Source: Tubiluchus corallicola
Lineage: Eukaryota > Priapulida > Priapulimorpha > Priapulimorphida > Tubiluchidae
NCBI GenBank assembly: GCA_030141605.1
Contig: JAQGDQ010000273.1
Location: 117,001-181,000, forward strand
Direction of reading: 5' to 3'
Length of the DNA: 64,000 nucleotides
Positions 1 through 13,000 of the stretch are shown here, piece after piece. The notes below the pieces were generated by a model. That model was not told where the DNA came from and did no database searches. It worked only from the letters and a program-made list of their open reading frames with translations. Position 1 is the first letter of the stretch. Each line of letters starts with the position of its first letter. A program made the translations under genes and the position numbers.

Positions 1-913
1 AGCAAAACAGCTAAAACTTCGAAAAAAAGGATAGTCGCTCAAGGAAGAGCAAACAGCTTCTATAAAGCAGTTGAATTCAAAACCAATTCTCCAAAAAAAA
101 CACGAACAAGTTCTCTCCATTTCACAAAAAATAGCGTCTATTTATCATGTACATCAAGATAGAGCAAGAAATGGCAAAAGCACTTGAAAATAATAACTGC
201 CGGAGTTCGAAAACTGTTTATTTTGAAAACAGGAAAAAGTGGCGCATAACCTCAAAAAGTAACTTGTTATTGTTACCAATTATTATGAGACAAAAGTAAC
301 ATATTACTGTCACATATTTGCACATTTTTTGTATGAAAAATGTTTTCTTGTACTGTTTGGAGATCTAAAGAATGTAATAAGCATTTGAATTGGACACTAA
401 AGTAAAATACAGTTACGTTACAGGCTTTCCCAAATGCAACACACAAAAAAGCTAACAAATTACTGTAGAGCACTTGAAATGTGCTATTCATATACACTTA
501 CCTTACTGAGGTACCTAAACACCTAGCAATAGCTGTCCTGGCAGCTCAGTTTATATCAGTCTCCAAAGACCTTGTTTCACAAGTTTTTTTTGCTGTTAAT
601 GATTTTAAATTTTTAATGATGAGAATGGATTAAAAAATTCAGATGATTTTGATCATTTCTTGCTCATGGCATGTCTAGCAGTGACATTAACTACAAAATG
701 AGAGAATATAATTTATGCAAGCACACAACATCAAATGTGCAAGCAGTTTCAATAATAACAAATAAAGAAAAATTATATCCACATACTTAATATGTGTTTT
801 TGTGCAACAAATAATAAATTCACATACCTTTCCTTCTGGTGCATAAAGCCCTTCAAAATGGCCACTTTTTCCACAAAAATTAGTGTTATAATATTACATC
901 TGAAAAAACTTAC
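1..913. other. Intron downstream of exon 66
   Basis: AT-rich. No exon with matching phase and an Ig signature could be found. Two possible donors on the minus strand (near 500 and 827) lack convincing coding sequence. Confidence 0.6.
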
Positions 914-1083
914 CTCCGATAACAGTTAAGGTGACACGACCCTCTACTGTGCCAGCTGCATTGGTTGCCACACAGACATAGACTCCATCATTTGAACTGT
1001 CCACATTGGAAATAATTAAGCTGCCACTGCTGTCTGCACGAGCATTTCCTGGTAATGGTCCTTGTGCTATGCCAAAACTCCAT
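914..1083 (-). CDS. HSPG2: Perlecan exon 66: Ig D, second half (last exon seen)
   Basis: Reads [20 protein letters not shown], then [20 protein letters not shown] and VTLTVIG. Phase 2-1; donor GTAAGT. The frame must continue into an exon outside the window, or one I could not identify in 1-913. Confidence 0.93.
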
Positions 1084-4000
1084 CTGTAAAAGAGTATATA
1101 ACCATAGAACATTTTTGCATTCAGTACTTGTCATACACAATTTCTCATAACTTGCAGACAAAATACAAAGAAGTTCCATGTAAGAAATGGTCGACTAAAA
1201 ACTGAAAAGGTGTTGATTTTGCCTAGCAAACAAACTTTGACGTTGCTTAGTTACAAACTTTCACAGACATATTGGAGCAATAATCCCTCTATTTTGTTTT
1301 TGGCAACATCAAAACTATTGCATCCTTAGCTCTATGCTCTAAATTTAAACTAATTAAGAAAATGTGTAAATGTAATTAAAAACTTGTGTTATATCTGCAC
1401 TTTCAGCTATCGAGGATAAGTGCTCGTAAAGACTTAAAAGTGGTCAATGTGTCGGTAATACATAGACTTTTGGGGCTCTACCTAGACCAAACTGGTAGCA
1501 CTTACAGCCGTCTTACAATACATTAGCTGTTTTTTGCACCTCTCGCCCCGAATGAGCTCAAGTACCCACTCCATTAAACATGACAATGTGGACTCTTAAC
1601 ATGTTTGTTAAGTGACAGGTAACCGAGGCAGATATAGGGAGAAAACCTATTCAAATTACAATATAAAAAATCATAATCAGGGATAAATTAATGTATCACT
1701 CCATTTTTGAAAAATAAGTACTGTCCATAAAATACTATACAGTCAACCCTCGTTAAACCGGACTAATTGGGGGGGTGGGTGGTCCAGTTTAGCCGATTGT
1801 CCGATTTATCCGATATACCTATACAGTATATGGTCTATATTATACAGGAATAATCACCTTAATAAGGCCTATATACATTGCACTATATACTATACTGTAT
1901 ATTACTTTAAAATAGTTAACTTGTGAGGATAAAGAAATTATTGTACAGTTGGTAGGCCGTGTTGTGTTTAGCGCTCCTGCTCGGACGGAAATCGGTCAGT
2001 TTCCTTTACCACGGATGACGTCCGTCTTATCCGATATCCGGGCTAACGGGGTCCGGTTTAACGAGGGTCGACTGTATAGAGTAGATGCGAAGATATAAGA
2101 AAAAACCTCACCTCATCACGGGTGCTGGTTCACCCTGAGCTCGACAGCTAAATGTTGCCGTCTCTCCGTATTCGATCTCTAAACTGTTTGGAGAAACAGT
2201 AATGGCTGGGTATCCAGGCTCTATAGTATAAGCAAATGTTGAAAATTTAAAACATTACAAAACCCAATACAAGGACCTGAGCATTATGAAAGCAAAATGC
2301 AACAATACATTTTTCAATACATTCTTCTGCATAGTATAAGACCAGATGTTCAACTAACTGAAAAGGTGAAATTACGGGCTCTATACACCGTATTTTCAGA
2401 CTAAACTTTTTATAGTCCCTTTGCATTTCAAGTTAACAATCTTACCTATTCGCACAAAAAGGATCGTCCGTATTGAAGCATCACCAGCATTATTTGTCGC
2501 CTTACAACTGTACTCAGCTTCATCCTGTTTCTGTGTCGATGGGATGCGGAAGATGCCAGTCTCAGCATCCCAAGTTGATTCAGGATTCAACTGATTGTTT
2601 TGACCACCACTCCACTATAAATGCAAAATTAATATTTCGCATTATTTATGAAAATGACAAAAACTTTTATTTGGCCCAGTGCTACCACAGAAAGTGACCA
2701 CTGTCGCCATTGACTACAAAATAAAATGACAAGAATTCATCAAGGTTTAACTGAGTTGTTGCTAAATGGGGTATCATCAAGCAAAGACTTACTGATATCC
2801 AGTCGCCCAATCCAATATTATACCTTGTGTTCCTATTACCTAACCTAAAATAACCTAACTTACCTAACCTAATCCAACTAACTGATACTGGTGTAATAGC
2901 CTAATCTGACCTAGATTAATCCGACTTAATCTAATTAAACTTCAAAACAATTAATCTTGTCCACACCACTTGGTAAATTCCTTAAATGGAGGCAACGAAA
3001 CCTAATTCAACTAGCAATATCCAATTAACAATATTCAGGCAAGCCAATTCATTGCTATCTATGCTATCCAATCTGATTATTCCACTTCAACTGTAACCAA
3101 TCCATAGCATAATCTAATATAAACCAGTCCAGTCTAACCTTAGCTGGTAGAATGACACACACATACAATGTAAAATATTCAAGAAACGATATACCTCAAG
3201 CGTAGGCCGTGGGTTGCCTTCAGCAATGCACTGAAATTCCACAGGTTCACCCTGATTAACAGTAAGGAATCTTGGTTCAATACGAACAGTTGGCGGAGTG
3301 CTCACCACTGAAAGAACAACCATTGAAAGAATACTTAAAATGATTCTTAAGAATACTTAAGACTACTTAATCCTTCTCAGTACAAGCTCAACATGTTCAA
3401 ATACTACAAACAATTAAAAATTTACAGTTGTCGTATACATTTGCAATTAGCTTCTTAGCATTCAGTTTATATGGCCATAACATTGCTTCAAATGTTACGC
3501 TAAAATACACAGACTGGAGCAATCATTTATCACAAACTTTCTCCACTTGCGGAGTAGCCAGTCAGTAAAATACAACGATCTGAAAACAGTGATAATATAC
3601 ATACAGCCAACCGTTAACGTTGCCTGATCTTCATCGATGTCGTAAAGATTTGATCCCGTACAAGTGTAGCTGCCCGCATCTTCTTCCCGCACATCGCGAA
3701 TAGTCAGCACCCCGTTCTCATCCGTAGCCTGGTTGGGCAAAGGTCTCCCATTTCTCGTCCAAACGAGGGTGTATGTAACCTAGAAGATGCTATTGTAATA
3801 ATGAGGAGCTCCAGAAAACAACAATACTTTAACATGCAGGTGACACAAACAACAGATCTCTTCTGCACAACCACATAAATGAACAATGCATTTGTGCATC
3901 TGTCACTTAGTATATACAACATTGTTATACACAAATGAGCAATGCAGTTGTGCATCTGTCAGTTAGTAAAGTTTTTTTGCACAATAATAACTGAGTAAAC

Positions 4001-7000
4001 ATGGTAAACCAAGAACACATACTGCACATGCTGTTAGTTTAGTGCATTCAAAAAATAGTGAGAAATGCAAGAGGATACATTTAAAGCAACAGTAATAGTT
4101 AAAGGTCTGCCTAGACGGCATGGTGGGGATTAACACACCATGCTTTTCAATGATGTTCCAAGATTGTAGTGTCATAGTAGAATGACATCTTAAACATAGA
4201 GAAAGTCATCATCTGAAGTGAGAGAGGGCAGTCGGAGGCCCATTTTTCTTCCACAGTATATTTAGTAATAATTTTTGAAAAGTTACAAAATGAGTGTACA
4301 AAACTTAGTGTTCTTATATTTTTCTTAGGAATTTCAAGTATCCTGAATAAAACAAGACAGAACTTCTCAGGGTTTTCAAAACTCAAACTAAGTAATCTTG
4401 CTACTTAAGCCAAAATAAACTAGGGGTGTTCCAACACTGCGAATATTATAGGGGTGCTGCAATGCCATTATGAATATAATATAGGAATATTGTATGAATA
4501 TTTAATACTATATAGAAATACTTAATCATAGTGAAGTGATAAAAATTAAATGCTAGGCATTTTAAACTTAACCAATACGCAGTAAAATTTAATGTAGCTT
4601 ATCCATGACCAAGAAATTAAACCACTGTGCTAAACTCAGGGAGCTCATATGCACTATACATACTAGTTTCTGGCCTAGGTTAGCAGACAAATTTACCGTT
4701 GTACAGTTAGTTTTCACATGGTTATTAAATCTGCAATGTGATGGTCAACAATCAAGAGCTGCAATTACTTCGAGGAAAAACTTCAACAATCAAACAAGAG
4801 CAGGCAGATTTAGTTTCCAAAATTCTATAGTCATTTCTAATAATGAGATTAAGCTCAATAGTCTAACAGGAACACCAATAGAACTTGCACAAACTGACAA
4901 GAAATGGTGAAACAATTCAAATGATTAGCAGTTCAATCAAAACTGATCAATTTAAAAAGATCTTTTGTTACAATTTTATATAACTACAAGACATAGACAA
5001 ATCTAAATAATTACAAACACACATACAATTATTAATATTAGTTATGAGGCACAAACAAAACCATTATATCACAAGGTTACAAAATTTGACACCACAAAAG
5101 GAAGCAAGGGTAGGAGAGTTTAAAAAAGAAGGTTAGTTTTTCCATTAAATTGCAATGATCACGTATCTTCACCACTAAAAACGAAAAAGCTTGACTAAAT
5201 GCGCATCATTAAACAACTTACAAAACAGTTATTGTTCTTATGTCATTACATTAATTATACAGACTAAATTGTTTAGAAATCTGGTACAAAGATATAAGCT
5301 CATACAAAAAATGATAAAAACTTTAATTTTTCAGTATTCGTAAGTTTTTTAATAAAAATCTGTTGAAAAAAAACTCCATATTGTTTACTACGATTTGTAC
5401 ACAGACCTTCGCCAGTAATTAGTGAAATGGAAAAGCTAAAAATTTCATCATTCTATCAAATAACTGCTCACCTTTATTAGAATGTTAAATTGATAAGTAA
5501 GAGGTGGTTGTCAAAGCGTCATTTTTCTTCCACAATTAAAACATAAGGTAAATTTAACTTGACTAATACCCAAGGAATTAAATAATGCTAAAGAAAAGAA
5601 AATTTAAAACAAAGCCAAATGTAGCAAACGACACGATATCATCACAATGCACAAACAACTAGTATAAAAAAAGTAAATACGTAAATAAGCTGCAGTGTTG
5701 AACTAAAGTATAGAATATAATAATCAAAATTCCCATTATATTAAAGCCTAAAAGAAAATAGATTGTTTCATTTGATTTTCATCAAAAAAATAATAAACTC
5801 TGTTCTTGTAAAAAAAGATAATGATAAAAATAATTCTTAAAAAATGAGAGTTTGTTTTTAATGTACAGACAATGATAATGCATTAAATTAGAAAATAAAT
5901 TTGCTACGAAAAAATGTCTGCAAAATTATCTCTAGCTATAAAACACGAAAAGAAGCAGCAAACAGATGAAAATCGAATGAAAAATCATCGTCTACGAAGC
6001 GTTCAACTTACATCAGCCCGCAACTGCTCATCACAACAACAGACAGAGAGAAACAGAAGTAAACCATGAGTGACAAGTCGTCAGGTGGTTACCATGGCAA
6101 CGAAAAAAATACACAGTTCATCAGTAAACATGCAAAAACTGTGCAGTACAGCAAATAGACCATTTTTACAGACTGTCAGATCCAAGCTGCCAATGTGAAT
6201 GTGTGAACTGTTTCTGTCATGCAGTTATTATGACAGCTGCAGGTCAGTAAAGACAGCATGAGCCTGACAATCAGTGCTGGCATTCTGACTACATTCAGAG
6301 AAAAGAAATTAAAAATTTAAACTTTAATCGACTGTACATTGCAGAACATCTAATAATAAGCAAAATGACTACTATTAAAAATTGGGTACAAGCAAGCCCC
6401 AGAAGCTTATAATGTTTCAGCAATTATCTAACAGAGAAAGAAATATTAAAAACAATCATGCCGGCAGCTTCTAAAGGTAATATTTTAATAAAGCCTCGTG
6501 CAGACAGAACAGAAAAGTTAAGAAGCGAACAAATAATTAAAAGAATGAACAAGTGTTCAATTTTCCAACCTCAAGACATGCTATCGATGTTAACATTGCA
6601 TAACCCACAAAGCATATTTAGCTAATTCTAAACACAACCACCACCATAGCGACATTTTCAGCCACTGCTTCCATATTTCAGCTACACTAAATCAGCAGCT
6701 TTTATTAATTTCCTGAAGGTATGACCAAACTATCATCTATAGCTAGAGAAAAATTGGACTTGCCATCTGCCTTGCTGACTTATTTAACTGTCTCTTTGTG
6801 AAGAAAGAAATAAGGTTTTTTATCATAAAATCTCAGAAAAATTGTTTAAATTAATTATTTTCTAAGTTATACTGTCATAAATGAGCAAACAAATAAATGT
6901 CAGATATAGGTGTTTTGATACCCTTGCCATAGGATAACTACGAGGGACATTCATGCGACAGTGGATAATCCAGGGACAAATAGGACAGCATGTTCCCCAG

Positions 7001-10000
7001 CCAGCTGCTGCCACCTGTTGACTGGTTTAGTTGAGATTCCAAACAAAGTGCATAGTGATAATCCAAAATCAAAGATACGGAGTAAATAAAAAGATAAACA
7101 CATGCCTTTGGAGCAAGCAAATTTTCACTCATATAATTAGTAGTTTTTCTTTCAAAAAACAAAAACAAAAAAAATCAGTGACATTAAAAAATAACAGCAT
7201 GTGCAGTAAAAAGTTGGCTTGAAAAAACATAACACAAGCAATTCAAAAAACAAGTGAACGTGAAATTATAATTCAATAAATGTCACTTCATAAATAAATA
7301 TGAAATTCAAACTCATAAATGCAAGTTTCTCATCCAAACCAATTCAAATTGGTAGCTGTTAGTAATATGCCCAATCTAAATGCTATAAGCTAGGAAAAGT
7401 TGGGGAAAAAGGGGTCACACGTACGGTCGGGCGCCCAACCTGGCTTTCACCGATGCAGACGAAGCTGACAGTCGAACCGGCACTAACTGTGACTTCCTTT
7501 GGTTCTTGTATGTAAACCCTAATGGGTTCCATGGCTAAAAAATGAAACCAGAGTTGATAAATAAAATATCACTACCAAAAATCAAAAAGTACATGTAGAA
7601 GCTACTATTTTTGTGAGTATTCATGTTACAAAGACTAGACTTAAACCATTAGAATGTTTAAGTGTAACTAGTGTAGTTTAGTAGTCTGTACTACTCATAT
7701 TCTTACCAGAGTTGGCCTGCAGTCTGACTGTACCAGTACTAGCACCATACTGGTTGCGGACGTTGCATACATATTGACCACTGTCTGATAATTGCAAATT
7801 GTAGATGACTAACGAATGATCAGGCCCTAAAAGCAAATTCTAACATTAATGATTATCTACGTCATCTCGTTTAGAATTTCAGCGTGCAAAAGTATAGTGT
7901 CTGACACAAAGAAAAACAATCTTTTCAAGTACAAAAAAATGTTATCAAAGGCAATAAGTGAACGAATACAGTGTGCGTTTGCTAACAAAAATTAAAAATG
8001 CAAAGCCCGATTAGCAAATAGATGGGTGACAGTTCTGGTCCTGCTACCACAATTTACATTAAGAATGCCTTGTCACTTAGTATCAGATTTTGTTACGCAG
8101 AACATACTTTTAGGAAAAACTTATATACACCCAAAACATCTGTTTTGGATAATGTGAACAACGTTTGTAAGTCATAAATTTATGAGAAAAAAGAAAGCAG
8201 TGGGAGAAAAACACAAACAGAGAGAGTGAGACAGAAGGAAAGAAGGGGAGAGAAAAATGCAGAGAAAAGGACAGAGGGAGAGAAAGAAAGAAGGAGAGCT
8301 GAAAAAGAGGTTAAATTATACCATGTGTCATTCTATCAGTTAGTTGACGACCATCAGTGCGTGTCCATTGAACAGCATACGGTTCTTGTGCTCTGATTGT
8401 GCAGCTAAAAGTTACAGTAGCACCAACATTTTCCCGAATTTCACGTGGGTAAACGACCACTTCGGGTTTTCCGGAGACAGAGGCTGAAGTGCACTTTTCA
8501 CCTAGCCTGGGGTTGCCCGAGTAACCAGGGGCACAACTGGAAATCAAACACAGCAAGTTACAGATTAGTAACTTAATAATTACAAAATGAGCTGTCAACA
8601 CTTTCTTCTTTTTCATGACAAATAGACATAAAAATGTACAACACTAAGCGACTAATTTATGAAATGAAGAGCAAAAGACTTGCCAACATGATTTCCTTAT
8701 TGTTCTATTAAGTTGTACAGAAATTTTGATATATTTTGCATGGCAATAATATGCTTTTAAAGACAAAATCAATATTTGAAATATTGACACAGTAGTCTGT
8801 TTAAATAAAAAGTTATCATTAGCAATTCAAACGAAAAATTTTGTCTAGTTACAAACATTAATAAATCTAGTAATTAATAAATAGCATGCAAATCTTCTAA
8901 TACATGACCATGATTATACATACGTGCCACAATCCCTGCCAGTATATCCTGTCTCACAGCCAATACAAGTTAACTGATTGTCACGATCCATATAGCAAGA
9001 TCTGGCCACACTAGAAAATGCAAAATACAACATAAAATTAAACTGTCAAAGATGCTCAGTACAAAACAAAAGCATGTGCAAACAATAACATTTTATGGCA
9101 GTTAAATAAAAAATATCTCTTATACAGTAAAAATCGAAAAATGTAAGGTATATTGATTGGAAATTGCAACCAGATATGTTCAGTAATTAATGCCTGGGCA
9201 CATGTACAGCTAAGAGCAACAAATCTCTTAATTATATAACATCATCTCATGTAACTACTAAATTTCCATAGAATAACTACAATATAGAATACGATTATGT
9301 AAAAGCAAACTTTTTTTATTTAACATATGCAAAATATAATCAAATACATTTAACATACACCTAGTTAACTCTAATTTCCCAATAAGTTATATCAGGTCTT
9401 AGATACTGACATAGGCATTGCTGCAAGTATGTTAAACCAACTAACGTTTGATCAGATCAGCACAAAACAGCTCACTGTCAAGTATAACTCTCTAAGATGA
9501 AACATTAAACTGCTAGAGTTGTCTTAGCCATGGTCAAAGTTGAGCAAAGTTGCACGATTATCAATTAGCCTTATAAATAGAAGGAAAAGCAAGAAAACTC
9601 ACTTGTTTGAGACTGACGGACAAGCGCACGGACGACAGTCATTTGGTGTTCCTGCAGTAGGGTCTCCATAGAAGCCTGATCGACATCTTTCACATCTATC
9701 ACCTTCAGTGTTGTGTTGGCATCGCTGCATACACAAACAAGTGATAATCAAAGTTATGAGACAAGTAGAAGCTTAAAGAACTATTCTTTGAAAATGCACT
9801 TTAGTGGTCTTTTAAGTTTAGTAGATTTGTCACTTCATTCAAACTCTTTACAAACATTTAAGTATTTGGGTTGTGATATTGTGACCAATAACAGTTTTGT
9901 TATTGATGTTTCGAGATTAGAAGGAAAATTTATTGGTTTGATGAATAATATTCTGTCAAGTATGGGCCACAGTCGTAATGACACAGTAGGTAAGACTTTG

Positions 10001-13000
10001 ATCAATACATACTGTCTATTGATGAAACAACGAATACAATCCTATCAGGGTAAAGTAAAACACTGCTTATAGAAAATATTCGGTTTTAGATAGAATGAAA
10101 GCGTCAAATTGCTAATGTACTTTTGTGGCACAATGCCTGGGAATTATTTAACACGTGGCTGTAAATTTATTTTTTTGAGAAAAATTGCAGTCTAGCACAT
10201 TGAAAATTCCAAAGCTAAGCTACTATGTAAATAACAGTCAAGTAAATTTAAGATTAAAATATTGTTGTGCTGCAGATCTAAACGAAAGTATAAAGTTAAA
10301 GGCAAAGAACTCATTTAAAGATTATGTTTTTAAGATACTTGACATAGATTCTTGCAACACAGTATATTGTAATACAATTACAGGAGTATTGAAATGAGTG
10401 TATATTACAAAGTTGAATTCCCGTAGATATGTCATTTTACTAACATCCTGTTATCTATTTTACTAACATTCTGTTGTGTTTGTAAACTGTATATGTTTAT
10501 GGGAAACTAATAATAACAATAATAAACTACAGTGATACTAGATTTTGTTTTTAAATCTATCAACCAAAAGTCTAGACGTAGAAAGGCCTTACTGCAAAAT
10601 TTGAGTGTAAATATAGCATGGTGGCTAAAAGTTTGCAGTATAAACTAATGAAAATGTTTCTTATAATGGTTATTATTTACCAGACAGGCTCCAGTGTCGG
10701 GATGGCATTCAGTGGCATGATTGTAACAACGGCAGGTAACACACTTGAAACCGGCTATACCAGAGTCGGGCGTCTTCACATAACCAGGTGCACATTTCTA
10801 CATATAAATAATTAAATATTGTTATAAATTTTAAGCACATCCTCATGTTCTCATAATAAAGAGCTGAGGCTACAATCCTAGTTGAAAATCTAGTCCCAAA
10901 TTATATTGTTGAAATACCCAATTAATTACTTTCCATTAATATTTACGAATACTAAAAAATGTATAGACCCGTAAATCAAGTCTTGACAAGTCTTTTGGGA
11001 ACAAAATTAATTAAAAATATCTTTCATACAAAAAAAATTGAAAACGTAAGGTTCACTGATTGGCAAATACAACCAGAGATGCACAGCAATTAATGCCTGG
11101 GCACTTGTGTACAACTAAGAGAAACAAATATCATACTAATATTACAATATATAACATAGCTCATGTAGCTACTAAATTTCCATTGAATAACTGCAATATA
11201 GAATATGATTATGTGAAAGCAACTTTTTTTATTTAACATATACAAAGTATAATCAAATAACCGTAACACATACCTAGTTAACTCTAATTTACCGATAATT
11301 TATATCAGGTCTTAGATATTGGCATAGTTTGGCAATTGCAAAACTTTATAAATGAAATGCGGCAAAAAAAATGCAAAACAGCCCAATACAATACACATAC
11401 TGTACAACACAACACAGCACAGCACAGCACAGCAGAATATAACACAACATACCACGACACAACACGACAAAGCATAATACAGCACACAACAACACAAGTA
11501 AACCAATATCAGGCATACCTGACAAGATAATCCACTGTAACCTGCTGGACACTCACACTGCTCAATATGGAATGCCAGAGCTTGACCTGTATTCGTAGGC
11601 ACGGCAGAACTAAGGGAAACATCTTGAAGAGCACAATTACGAGTATTAGCATAATAAGTAGCACGAATCAACATGTTTTTAACATTGGAAAGAACGCGCA
11701 TCATGTCGTTACGTGTAGCATCTCGTACACCGGGTGTACGATCATCCGACACCTGCCAACCAGTGCCCTAAAAAAATTAACAGAAAAAATGAAAGAGTAG
11801 TATAAAAGAAAAAACAGGTAACACAGTAATACGTAGCTAAAGATGTTGCATCTGTAGTTTTTACTTTCACTGCCCTACACTGAAATAATTATAAACGAAG
11901 TTAAGCAACTCACCAAGAATTCACTATCCAGCTTTAGTACATTTTAAAATTGCAAAGTTGTCCAAAACTAGAACTTCGCTGAACAAATATTCGTTTATAA
12001 ATTGTCCGGAGATCAAAAACTTTCAAAAAAATCACTCAAGTACGCTCAAGCAGTAAGAATTACAACTAAATATGAATATTGTTTACTAAAAGAAATGAAG
12101 AACATTTTATTTACATTTGCTGGTGCAGATACATTAGGTGCCATGGACACCTTTTCCTCCTCTACCTGATTGAAGCTTACCTCTCTTATAGGAACAGTAA
12201 CTGTCTCTATAGTGTCTGGGCGCGGCGGCTGGCGGCTGGACCTAAACAAAGATACTTTATCGCCCTGCAAACAAAAAAAACGTTTCATAGCTCTGCAATT
12301 GACTTAATTAGGCACTTTTATCATACTAGAAGATTGTAAAAACCATGCAACATCATAATCAATGATTAAGCTGCTCATTTAAGCGAGATTTTTATTGATG
12401 CAGCAGCTAAAAGGACTTCTCCAACTTATTTTTCACACAAACCATATTTATGGAAAATGTACATACAAATTTGTTAAAATAGAATGGAATAAAATATCAT
12501 AGACATTCTGACAAGCAACATGTTTATAGAGAAATGGCGACAAATGACGTTTCGTTACGTCGTACTTTATAATTTAACACGCAAAACTGATGCAAATTGG
12601 CCAACTAGAAAGAAGCACTACTTGCCTCGATTTTGACGTCCACGTCTCTAAACTGTTCTCCACGACCAGCAAGAGTGTAGTATATCACATAGCTTAGTTC
12701 ACCTCCATAAGATGTTACCTAAAGTACAAGTAATTACAATCAGCATAATGAATTAAGTTCAATTTGCACAACATTTGCAGTGCCAGCTTTTATAGTCATC
12801 TGCAATTGAGTCATTTTGAGTCCACCTTGCTAAAATATATTATCTGGACACAAAATCCAAGACTCTCTGCAGCAGTGTGCATCAAAAGTTTTAAAGTATG
12901 AGGCATGCTCAGGTAATAGCAGCTATACAGGACCAGGTATTTATAGTTTATCAGAGGTGCTAGCTTTTGGATACTGTACTTTTGATTCAAACAACTTTAG

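Noticed and set aside
500-555. Possible short exon with a GTAAGT donor on the minus strand
   Set aside because: The few codons (AIARCLGTS) do not resemble the start of an Ig domain and the acceptor is weak.
827-866. Possible exon ending at a GTATGT donor
   Set aside because: No acceptor gives both correct phase and Ig-like sequence.
2830-2965. Interstitial telomere repeat (CCTAA)n
   Set aside because: Units are too irregular and mixed with CCTAATC and CCAACT; simple degenerate repeat preferred.
4605-4910. Plus-strand 101-codon frame in a long intron
   Set aside because: No recognisable domain or composition bias; expected by chance in 3.6 kb.
11305-11752. Long cysteine- and valine-rich frames on the minus strand past exon 55
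   Set aside because: Produced by read-through of the ACAGC/ACAAC simple repeat after a clear GTATGC donor.
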